Positions 1-6,127 of a stretch of 8,111 nt of DNA are shown one piece after another (within the stretch, counting starts at the first letter, position 1; the number at the start of each line of letters is the position of its first letter). Source of the DNA: Candidatus Nanopelagicales bacterium. GTDB lineage: Bacteria; Actinomycetota; Actinomycetes; S36-B12; UBA5976. A program made the translations under genes and the position numbers. Location: contig JAURLB010000057.1 in the NCBI GenBank assembly GCA_030831445.1, forward strand, positions 1 to 8,111, given 5' to 3'. Below the pieces are notes generated by a model. That model saw only the letters and a list, made by a program, of their open reading frames with translations. It was not told the origin of the DNA and made no database searches.

Positions 1-1055
1 AAGGAAATTCGCCACTAGGAGCCGCAACACAGTGGATGGAAGTGCAGTGTCCAATGTGCAACGGAAAAGCAACGCGAGATTCTGACACCATGGATACCTT
101 TGTTGATTCCTCATGGTATTTCTTACGTTTCCTTGACCCTCACAATTCTGATAAACCATTTGATTCAGACCTTGCAAAAGCATGGTTGCCCGTAGATCAA
201 TACGTCGGTGGCGTAACCCATGCAATTTTGCACCTACTGTATGCGCGCTTCTTCACTAAAGTCCTATTTGATATGGATCTCATTGACTTCAACGAACCAT
301 TCACGCGCCTGCTCAACCAAGGCATGGTGTTGATGGATGGGTCTGCAATGTCAAAGAGCCGCGGAAATCTTGTAGCGCTAGGCGATGAACTTGCCAAACA
401 TGGAGTGGATGCAATCCGACTTTCCATGGTGTTTGCCGGACCACCAGAAGATGATGTGGACTGGGCTGATGTTTCACCTGCAGCTTCCAAGAAGTACTTA
501 GCACGCGCATGGCGACTTGCGCACGATGTTACTTCCGAGCCAGGTGTCGATTTCAAGCAAGGTAATCAAGAATTACGTCGCCTCGTACATAAACAAATGC
601 ACGAAGCGGGAATTGCCGTTGAGTCTCATCGTTTCAACGTGGCAGTCGCAAAGTCCATGGAATTAGTGAACGGAATTCGCAAATCAATTGAATCCGGAAC
701 CGCTACATCAGACCCCGCTGTGCGCGAGGGAGTTGAAGCACTCGCAATCCTCCTATCACTTTTTGCCCCATACACCGCTGAAGATATGTGGAACATACTG
801 GGACATGAACCCACCGTGATGTTGGCGGGCTGGCCGACGATTGACGATTCACTCCTTGTAGAAGACACAGTTACCTGCGTGGTGCAAGTGTTAGGAAAGG
901 TGCGCGATCGAATTGAAGTACCTGCTGACATCAACGAATCAGATCTCATAGAACTTGCCTTGGCAACTGAAGGTGTCAAACGACATCTTGAAGGGAAGTC
1001 AATCAAGTCAGTAATTGCTCGGGTGCCAAAACTTGTAAATATCGTCACGAATTAG
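1..1055 (+). CDS. leuS: Leucyl-tRNA synthetase, C-terminal part (5' end outside window)
   Basis: This class I synthetase charges tRNA-Leu with leucine in the cytoplasm. The reading frame is open from the first complete codon at base 3, so the ATG at 36 is internal; the residues before it ([11 protein letters not shown]) match the LeuRS stretch leading into [16 protein letters not shown]. About 350 residues are visible. They include the end of the catalytic core, the signature loop AMSKSRGN (bases 345-368; KMSKS motif with Ala in first place), the segment [21 protein letters not shown], a helical anticodon-binding domain, and the small C-terminal tRNA-binding domain ending near PKLVNIVTN. The CP1 editing domain and the HIGH motif lie upstream of the window. 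The gene ends in TAG at 1053-1055, four bases before the degV-family gene, so the two are probably co-transcribed. Identification is secure from the motifs. Confidence 0.97.
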   Translation, partial: GNSPLGAATQWMEVQCPMCNGKATRDSDTMDTFVDSSWYFLRFLDPHNSDKPFDSDLAKAWLPVDQYVGGVTHAILHLLYARFFTKVLFDMDLIDFNEPFTRLLNQGMVLMDGSAMSKSRGNLVALGDELAKHGVDAIRLSMVFAGPPEDDVDWADVSPAASKKYLARAWRLAHDVTSEPGVDFKQGNQELRRLVHKQMHEAGIAVESHRFNVAVAKSMELVNGIRKSIESGTATSDPAVREGVEALAILLSLFAPYTAEDMWNILGHEPTVMLAGWPTIDDSLLVEDTVTCVVQVLGKVRDRIEVPADINESDLIELALATEGVKRHLEGKSIKSVIARVPKLVNIVTN

Positions 1056-1059
1056 GTAC

Positions 1060-1911
1060 GTGCCGATGAAACGAATGATTGTCACGGATTCAACCGCATC
1101 GCTCGCGCACTACGTGCTGGAGCGCGAAAATATTAAAGTCATAGGGATGCAAATCACGATTGACCAAACCTCCTTTGCTGAATTTCGAGAGGTATCGAGT
1201 CAGGCAGTTTTTGCGGCGCTCAAGAATCATCGAAATGTAACTACAAGCCAACCATCGATTGGTGCAATTCGTTCAGTCTACGAAGCGTGCATTGCGGAAG
1301 GTGCGACAGAGATTCTCTCGATTCACTTGTCCTCGGAATTATCTGGCACATACTCAACCTGCGCTATGGTTGCTAAAGAGTTTTCGGTGCCCATTCATGT
1401 AGTTGATTCGCGCTCAATTGGTTTAGGACTTGGCTTCTCGGTACTCAAAGCGTCTAGGTTGCAACAGTATGAAATTACAGAGGTTGCACGACAAGTTCAA
1501 GAACTTGCTATGCAATGCAATGTGTGGCTCTATGTTGAGACTTTGGAGTATCTACGCCGTGGTGGTCGGCTCGGCGCTGCCGGGACGATGGTAGGTGGAA
1601 TGTTGCAAATAAAACCAATACTGCACGTGCAAGATGGGCGCCTTCTACCTTTTGAGAAAGTTCGAACAACCTCAAGAGCAATAGCACGTTTAGTTGACCT
1701 AGCAGTTGAAAGCGCATCAAGTGCTACTCAAGGAGTTTCTATCGGTATCCAACATGCGGGAAATCGTGAAAAAGCCCAAGAACTAGCACTGCAAATTGGA
1801 AATAGGATGCCTGGCACTCCGATCATGATGAGTGAGCTCGGTGCAGTACTGAGTGCACACGTTGGCCCCGGTGCAATCGGTGTCGTTGTGGCACCGAATT
1901 TCCACGTCTAG
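1060..1911 (+). CDS. DegV family protein (fatty-acid-binding, FakB-like)
   Basis: DegV proteins hold a single fatty acid. In Firmicutes the FakB members present it to the kinase FakA for phosphorylation. In Actinobacteria the partner and role are less clear, so the function here is by family only. The 283-residue protein has the full set of family marks: N-terminal VTDSTASL (residues 8-15), TTSQPS (61-66), the ligand loop LSSELSGTYS (90-99), VVDSRSIGLGLG (114-124), LRRGGRLG (165-172) and the C-terminal HVGPGAIG (267-274). Length is normal for the family. The start is uncertain: GTG 1060, ATG 1066 and ATG 1075 are all in frame just before the conserved MIVTDST, and none has a clear ribosome-binding site. 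It follows leuS by four bases and ends in TAG. A neighbouring FakA-like kinase is not present in the window. Confidence 0.93.
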   Translation: MPMKRMIVTDSTASLAHYVLERENIKVIGMQITIDQTSFAEFREVSSQAVFAALKNHRNVTTSQPSIGAIRSVYEACIAEGATEILSIHLSSELSGTYSTCAMVAKEFSVPIHVVDSRSIGLGLGFSVLKASRLQQYEITEVARQVQELAMQCNVWLYVETLEYLRRGGRLGAAGTMVGGMLQIKPILHVQDGRLLPFEKVRTTSRAIARLVDLAVESASSATQGVSIGIQHAGNREKAQELALQIGNRMPGTPIMMSELGAVLSAHVGPGAIGVVVAPNFHV

Positions 1912-1938
1912 CAAAGAGGTCATCTTTCCACCAAACTG

Positions 1939-1968
1939 AACACTCATAGCTTCAAAGTTTCAAGTGTT
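1939..1968 (+). terminator. Weak inverted repeat between degV-family gene and comEA
   Basis: AACACT (1939-1944) pairs with AGTGTT (1963-1968) across an 18-base loop, and a few T residues follow (TTTG, TAGTTT). It lies in the 71-base gap after the degV-family stop. The stem is short, AT-rich and has a large loop, so it is a weak candidate for a terminator. The rest of the gap shows no other structure except the possible comEA promoter. Confidence 0.15.
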
Positions 1969-1970
1969 TG

Positions 1971-1976
1971 TAGTTT
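1971..1976 (+). promoter_or_regulatory. Candidate -10 element for leaderless comEA transcription
   Basis: TAGTTT fits the actinobacterial -10 pattern TANNNT. Its last base is followed by exactly six bases before the comEA ATG at 1983. If it occupies -12 to -7, transcription would start on the A of the start codon, giving a leaderless message. This agrees with the absence of any Shine-Dalgarno sequence before comEA. No convincing -35 box is visible at 17-18 bases upstream, and a TANNNT hit can arise by chance. Confidence 0.3.
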
Positions 1977-1982
1977 CATGGG

Positions 1983-2522
1983 ATGAATTGGAAAATCGAG
2001 CAGGTTAAATCAACAGTAATTGCGATCGCTCTTGGTATCGGTGGATTACTCGTTTGGTGGTGGATGCAACAGCCGAGCCCAAGCGCTATTGACGTGCAAG
2101 TTGAGTCAACGCCCACGAACCTTGAGACTGTAAGTGTGAACGTAGTTGTGGACGTTCAGGGCAAAGTTCGATCTCCAGGAATAGTCCAACTACCAAGTGG
2201 CTCTAGAGTGATAGATGCTATAGAGGCAGCCGGTGGATTACTTCCACGCGCCACACCAGGCGTGAATCTTGCGAGAGTGCTCCTCGATGGCGAACAAATC
2301 ATGATTGGAATCGAGACTAACTCGCAAAGCAACAAGATAAATCTCAATTCAGCTAGTGCAAGTGAACTTGAAGACATTCCAGGGGTTGGGCCGGTGCTAG
2401 CCGCACGCATCATTGAATATCGAGAAACCAACGGAAGTTTTCGAAGTTTTGAAGATGTTGATGGCGTATCGGGGGTCGGGCCATCACTTCTCAATCATTT
2501 GCGTCAGCATGCAACGCTTTGA
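1983..2522 (+). CDS. comEA: ComEA, competence DNA receptor
   Basis: ComEA is a membrane-anchored protein that binds incoming double-stranded DNA outside the cell membrane and passes it to the ComEC channel. The 179-residue product has a short N-terminus, one membrane segment (about 10-28, ending in LLVWWWM), and a soluble SLBB-type domain (about 52-113, VNVVVDVQGKVRSPGIVQLP). Its C-terminal double helix-hairpin-helix (119-174) contains INLNSASASELEDIPGVGP and a second VSGVGP loop; these glycine-rich hairpins contact the DNA backbone. An in-frame TAG at 1971 rules out an upstream start, so ATG 1983 is the first possible one. No Shine-Dalgarno sequence is seen. The end overlaps comEC by 14 bases, which indicates one operon and coupled translation. 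The architecture is the standard one for Gram-positive ComEA. Confidence 0.95.
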   Translation: MNWKIEQVKSTVIAIALGIGGLLVWWWMQQPSPSAIDVQVESTPTNLETVSVNVVVDVQGKVRSPGIVQLPSGSRVIDAIEAAGGLLPRATPGVNLARVLLDGEQIMIGIETNSQSNKINLNSASASELEDIPGVGPVLAARIIEYRETNGSFRSFEDVDGVSGVGPSLLNHLRQHATL

Positions 2523-4743
2523 ATCTCTCAAACTTCTAATCGTAGTTTTCGCAACCTGGCTCACAAGTTTACTCAGTTTTTCATTTGTGACACCGAGTCA
2601 TTGGACGATCCTGCTACTTACACTCTTTCTCCTGGTATGCGCAGCCTTACCACGAGCATCACGGATTCTTTTGCTGTTAGTCGGGGCATTATGTTTCATG
2701 TTCTTTCTCGTACGACTTGAGTTAGCTCAACGAGAAACCCAAACACTATTTGAAGCGGTGCCCAACCCTGCAACCTTTGAGATAGCGAGTGATCCTGAAA
2801 GTATCGCTTCATTTGCTGGTGAGACCTATGCGATGAATGCGAATGTCCTGACTCCTGCTGGCGAATTGTTAGTTCGGCTCAATGACCCTTTGCTACATGA
2901 TGCTCGCATATCAAGTCGGTGGACTTGCACGCTTGACCTAGAAGTCAGCCCAATCAATAAAAGGTATAGGGCATTTGCGCAATGTGAAGATGAACCGGTA
3001 GAGGTTGAAAATCAAAACAATCTGCAGTGGCTCGGTGATTCATTTCGGAGCACTCTGCAGCAGTTGACTGGTGGTAGGAATACATCACTAGGGGCTCAAC
3101 TCCTGCCTGGATTAGTGGTTGGAGACACTTCGCAACAATCTGCTTACCTTGAAGATATTCTGCGCGAATCTGGTTTAGGTCATCTCACAGCAGTTAGCGG
3201 AGCAAATGTTGCAATCGTGCTCGTTGCAGTGACGTTACTTCTCAAGCGAACTCGCATCTCTCGGTTGTACAGGCTTGTGCTGCTCCTGCTTGTTTTAGGT
3301 GCTTACTTAGTCGTTGTTCGACCTGAACCAAGTGTTGTCAGAGCGAGTGCGATGGCTGTTATTGCGCTTGGCTATTGGTTTTTGGGACTGCAAAAACACG
3401 GTGAGGCGACGTTACTTGTTTCAGTCGTACTTCTCCTGCTTGTTGATCCGTGGTTAGCTTTGAGTTGGGGATTTGCATTGTCGGTTTCAGCAACCTTTGG
3501 TCTCATTGTCCTGCCAAGGGTATTGGGAATTACCCCATGTGATCATTGGTCCAAAAAAGCAATCGGTGTTGCATTATCGGCAGGGATAGCAACATTTCCG
3601 ATACTTGTTGCTATGGGGACAGATCCATCGTTTGCATCAATCCTGGCAAACGTGTGCGCTGAAGTATTCGTAGCTCCTGCCACTATTTTGGGTCTTGTAG
3701 CTGCTCTTATTGGGACACTTCGTTTCCTTCCAATCGTTGGTGCCTATTTTGAGCAGATTGGTGCGTTTGTTGCAGATTCTGCTATTGCTTCTGCTCAAGC
3801 CATTTGCTGGATTGCTGAATTCGCGCTTGCGTCATGGCTGCATATTCCAGTGTTGTCCTACACAGGCTTTGCCCTCGCGCTACTCATAGTTTTGCTCTGG
3901 CGGAAAAAGAGTTCCAAGAATTTGAAACTAGGAGCAAGTGTGACCTTTGTAGTCATACTTGTGGCAACCAATCTCAATGTCTTCTCAGTGCGTGATTGGA
4001 GTATTGCGAGTTGTGATGTTGGACAAGGTGACAGCACGCTCATTCGAACACATAAAAACTCCGCGGTGATGGTTGACACAGGTGATAATCCAAAAGTACT
4101 CCGTCAGTGTCTTGAGACGTTTGCCATTGAGCACGTGGACACACTCATCATCACCCATATGCATCAAGATCACTATGGAGCGTTTGAAGTGTTAGGTGAT
4201 TTCAATCTGAAGAAGGTCATCATTCCCACTTCATATGTGACACCCGAATTTCGAGCGAAACTCCTCAACATTTCTCCAAGCGTGATTGAGGCAACCACTG
4301 GATACTTTGAAGATCATCTGTATGGACGGTGGAACATTGTGCAAGTAGGGAAGGCAGGTGGTGAGTCGGGCGCGGATATCAATAATTCTGGCATTGTAGT
4401 TTTTGCCTGGTCTAAGGGAGTGAACGCATTGTTGCTCGCCGATGTAGAAATAGAAGCGCAGGCTAAGTTAATTGCGAGTGCACCTGAATGGAATATCAAC
4501 ATCGTCAAAATTGCTCATCATGGTTCGCGCTACCAACACCCAGAACTTGCAATGAATCTTTCGGCTCAATTTGGTTGGATTTCTGTTGGCCAAGACAATT
4601 CCTATTCCCATCCTCACCCAGAAATGATTTCCCTCTACAAGTCAGTTGGAACTCAACTTTATTCAACCGCGCTTTGTGGGCATTTGTACTACGCGCCACA
4701 GGCACGTGAAATTCGAACCTCCCGCGCCTGTGAACCACTCTGA
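2509..4743 (+). CDS. comEC: ComEC/Rec2, DNA-uptake channel
   Basis: ComEC is the membrane channel that takes single-stranded DNA into the cytoplasm during transformation; its metallo-beta-lactamase-like domain is thought to degrade the other strand. From ATG 2509 the product is 744 residues, full length for the family. In order: N-terminal membrane helices (about 8-70); a soluble OB-fold region (about 80-170) with Cys140 and Cys159; the polytopic Competence domain (about 190-465) with LLPGLVVGDTS and ESGLGHLTAVSGANVA; and the C-terminal metallo-hydrolase domain (about 497-744) with DVGQGDS (503-509), VDTG (522-525), the metal motif THMHQDHYG (549-557), LLLADVE (641-647) and AHHGSR (669-674). 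The frame is open upstream to a GTG at 2413, but those residues lie over the comEA helix-hairpin-helix and resemble no ComEC sequence, so ATG 2509 is preferred. It has no clear ribosome-binding site and probably relies on coupling to comEA. Confidence 0.95.
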   Translation: MQRFESLKLLIVVFATWLTSLLSFSFVTPSHWTILLLTLFLLVCAALPRASRILLLLVGALCFMFFLVRLELAQRETQTLFEAVPNPATFEIASDPESIASFAGETYAMNANVLTPAGELLVRLNDPLLHDARISSRWTCTLDLEVSPINKRYRAFAQCEDEPVEVENQNNLQWLGDSFRSTLQQLTGGRNTSLGAQLLPGLVVGDTSQQSAYLEDILRESGLGHLTAVSGANVAIVLVAVTLLLKRTRISRLYRLVLLLLVLGAYLVVVRPEPSVVRASAMAVIALGYWFLGLQKHGEATLLVSVVLLLLVDPWLALSWGFALSVSATFGLIVLPRVLGITPCDHWSKKAIGVALSAGIATFPILVAMGTDPSFASILANVCAEVFVAPATILGLVAALIGTLRFLPIVGAYFEQIGAFVADSAIASAQAICWIAEFALASWLHIPVLSYTGFALALLIVLLWRKKSSKNLKLGASVTFVVILVATNLNVFSVRDWSIASCDVGQGDSTLIRTHKNSAVMVDTGDNPKVLRQCLETFAIEHVDTLIITHMHQDHYGAFEVLGDFNLKKVIIPTSYVTPEFRAKLLNISPSVIEATTGYFEDHLYGRWNIVQVGKAGGESGADINNSGIVVFAWSKGVNALLLADVEIEAQAKLIASAPEWNINIVKIAHHGSRYQHPELAMNLSAQFGWISVGQDNSYSHPHPEMISLYKSVGTQLYSTALCGHLYYAPQAREIRTSRACEPL

Positions 4744-4757
4744 GACTCTGTCACACT

Positions 4758-5744
4758 ATGCCTGTGTCATTAACGGTTGTAGTTGCAGGTGAAGAATTCC
4801 TTGCAGATCGACATCTGCAGGATGCTTGGCACGAGTTTTTCAAACAGAATCCAGATGCAGAACGACGACTTGTTGATGCGGCAGCAGACAATGCTTTTGG
4901 CGAGTTAAGCGATGCGATCTCACCAGGCTTGTTTGGTGAAGTCGTTTTTCTCATTGTCGACAATATTGAACTTGCAGCCGATGAGGTGCAGCAGTTTTTC
5001 CTGAATAGTTGGTCGAAAGAGGACATGCCTCTTACCCTGGTGGTGCAACGTTCATTTGTAAAAGGGCGAGGATTTGTAGACAAACTCAAAAAACAGCATG
5101 AAACCATAAGCTTCGAGAAAATTAAAGGAAAAGCGTTTAGCGACTTCATCCAAGCTGAATGTAAAGGGTTGAAAAGAAAAATTGATGCAGAAGCAGTGAC
5201 CTTACTACGAAACGCCATAGGTGACGATCTCCGTCAGCTTTCGGCTGCAATCTCGCAGATAGTTGTGGATGTTGAGGATAACCCCATCACGGCAAAGTCC
5301 TTGAGCGTTTACTTTGAAGGATTTGCAGTCGTGCCGCCATATCAAATAGTTGATTTCGTGTTTGCGCGAAAGCCGCTCGAGGCACTCCTAGCGTTGCGCT
5401 GGGCACTAGAGAGTGATCCCAACATTGGACCTGCAATTATTGCGACTGCGATGAACTCAATTCGCTCACTTGTTGCGATTGCCAATAGTCCGGCCGGTTT
5501 GAGTGAAGGGGAGATTGCAGGTCTGGCTTCAGTACCCGTCTGGAAAGTCCGCACACTTCGCGAGCAGCTGCGAAAGTGGCGTGCAAGTGAACTAGCTGAT
5601 GCCAGTTTACTTCTGACATATGTTGATGCTTCGCTGAAAGCTGGAGCTGTCGATGAACTTGGTCGAATCCTTGTTTTGGACCCAGTGCAACGCGTTGCAC
5701 TTTTGGAAAAAACCGTAATTGAGATAGCGACGTTGTCGCGCTGA
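4758..5744 (+). CDS. holA: DNA polymerase III subunit delta (clamp loader)
   Basis: The delta subunit is the wrench of the clamp loader: it binds the beta clamp and opens it so that it can be placed on primed DNA. The 328-residue product has the usual length. It starts with the degenerate, non-ATPase AAA+ core (VVVAGEEFLADR, 7-18; no Walker A lysine), followed by VVFLIVDNIELA (62-73), LTLVVQRSFVKGRGFVDKLKK (92-112) and the RNAIGDDLRQLSAAISQIVV helix (151-170). The C-terminal helical collar domain (about 205-328) contains MNSIRSLVAIAN and VPVWKVRTLREQLRKW. ATG 4758 is 14 bases after the comEC stop and has no clear Shine-Dalgarno sequence. The comEC-holA-rpsT order is common in Actinobacteria and many other bacteria. 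The TGA stop at 5742-5744 is one base from the convergent rpsT stop. Confidence 0.93.
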   Translation: MPVSLTVVVAGEEFLADRHLQDAWHEFFKQNPDAERRLVDAAADNAFGELSDAISPGLFGEVVFLIVDNIELAADEVQQFFLNSWSKEDMPLTLVVQRSFVKGRGFVDKLKKQHETISFEKIKGKAFSDFIQAECKGLKRKIDAEAVTLLRNAIGDDLRQLSAAISQIVVDVEDNPITAKSLSVYFEGFAVVPPYQIVDFVFARKPLEALLALRWALESDPNIGPAIIATAMNSIRSLVAIANSPAGLSEGEIAGLASVPVWKVRTLREQLRKWRASELADASLLLTYVDASLKAGAVDELGRILVLDPVQRVALLEKTVIEIATLSR

Positions 5745-5764
5745 CTTACTTCAGTGAGTTAACG
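5739..5764. terminator. Hairpin spanning both convergent stop codons (holA/rpsT)
   Basis: Bases 5742-5749 (TGACTTAC) pair with 5754-5761 (GTGAGTTA) around a four-base TTCA loop, allowing two G-U pairs on the + strand RNA. After one C/A mismatch, two more G-C pairs extend the stem to 5739-5764. The stem holds the TGA of holA and the TAA of rpsT. On the + strand a weak T-run (GTTTGTCT) follows; on the - strand there is none. Its position suggests a shared bidirectional terminator, but the T-tracts are poor, so this is a candidate only. Confidence 0.4.
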
Positions 5765-6009
5765 AGTTTGTCTACACCTGACTTGCGGTTGGCCGCATTG
5801 TTCTTATGTAGGACACCTTTTGAAACGGCACGATCAAGTTCCTGACGAGCAGCGGTTGCCTGCGCGAGGGCCTCGGTCTTGTCTCCAGCCTGAACAGCCT
5901 CACGAGTCTTTCGCACTGCAGTTCGGACTGCTGAGCGAACCGTCTTATTGCGCTCACGCGCGACTTCGTTCTGCTTGTTACGCTTCTTTTGAGACTTAAT
6001 GTTTGCCAC
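5746..6009 (-). CDS. rpsT: 30S ribosomal protein S20
   Basis: S20 binds 16S rRNA early in 30S subunit assembly. Started at the GTG whose first base is 6009, the protein is 87 residues, normal for S20. It begins (M)ANIKSQKKRNKQNE and has the expected basic three-helix sequence, including RNKTVRSAVRTAVRKTREAV and the conserved end KGVLHKNNAANRKSGVDKLVNSL. The frame is open further upstream to about 6180, but that extension does not look like S20, and the GTG falls exactly at the family's conserved start. The ribosome-binding site is weak: the best match is GAG about nine bases before the GTG. The gene stands alone on the reverse strand, converging on holA and diverging from lepA. E. coli rpsT also uses a non-AUG start (UUG) and is autoregulated at translation; whether that applies here is unknown. 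Confidence 0.96.
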   Translation of the reverse strand: MANIKSQKKRNKQNEVARERNKTVRSAVRTAVRKTREAVQAGDKTEALAQATAARQELDRAVSKGVLHKNNAANRKSGVDKLVNSLK

Positions 6010-6043
6010 TTGGTTTTCTCGTTTCTTGTAGTAAGCGAGGCGA

Positions 6044-6074
6044 AGAATAGCGGGTGTCCTGCCCGACACGCCAA
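6044..6074 (-). promoter_or_regulatory. Candidate rpsT promoter
   Basis: Read on the reverse strand, TTGGCG (6074-6069) resembles a -35 box and TATTCT (6049-6044) a -10 box, with a 19-base spacer, somewhat longer than the ideal 17. Transcription would start near 6037 and give a leader of about 28 bases before the GTG. A five-base inverted repeat, GTGTC/GACAC (6054-6058 and 6065-6069), lies between the boxes. The match is moderate. Confidence 0.35.
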
Positions 6075-6114
6075 TTTGGGGCGGTTCGTGGGAGACTTCG
6101 CCCTTATCCGGCTC

Positions 6115-6120
6115 GAAGGA
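6115..6120 (+). promoter_or_regulatory. lepA ribosome-binding site
   Basis: GAAGGA lies seven bases before the TTG at 6128. It is the clearest Shine-Dalgarno match before any start in the window and decides the lepA start in favour of TTG 6128 over the later in-frame GTG at 6158. Confidence 0.7.
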
Positions 6121-6127
6121 CTCGATT

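Noticed and set aside
197..556. Reverse-strand reading frames over leuS, and similar ones over comEC, holA and lepA
   Set aside because: They lie fully inside well-identified genes on the other strand, have no recognisable domains, and show the composition expected of antisense shadows.
1978..1986. Two-codon upstream ORF ATG-GGA-TGA overlapping the comEA start
   Set aside because: A minimal ORF this short is easily due to chance, and it would not be in the message if comEA is leaderless.
2023..2030. GCGATCGC palindrome within comEA
   Set aside because: It resembles the cyanobacterial HIP1 octamer, but I noticed only one copy and it lies in coding sequence, so it has no support as a repeat element.
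2413..2508. Upstream extension of ComEC to GTG 2413
   Set aside because: The extra 32 residues are the comEA helix-hairpin-helix region read in another frame and do not resemble a ComEC N-terminus.
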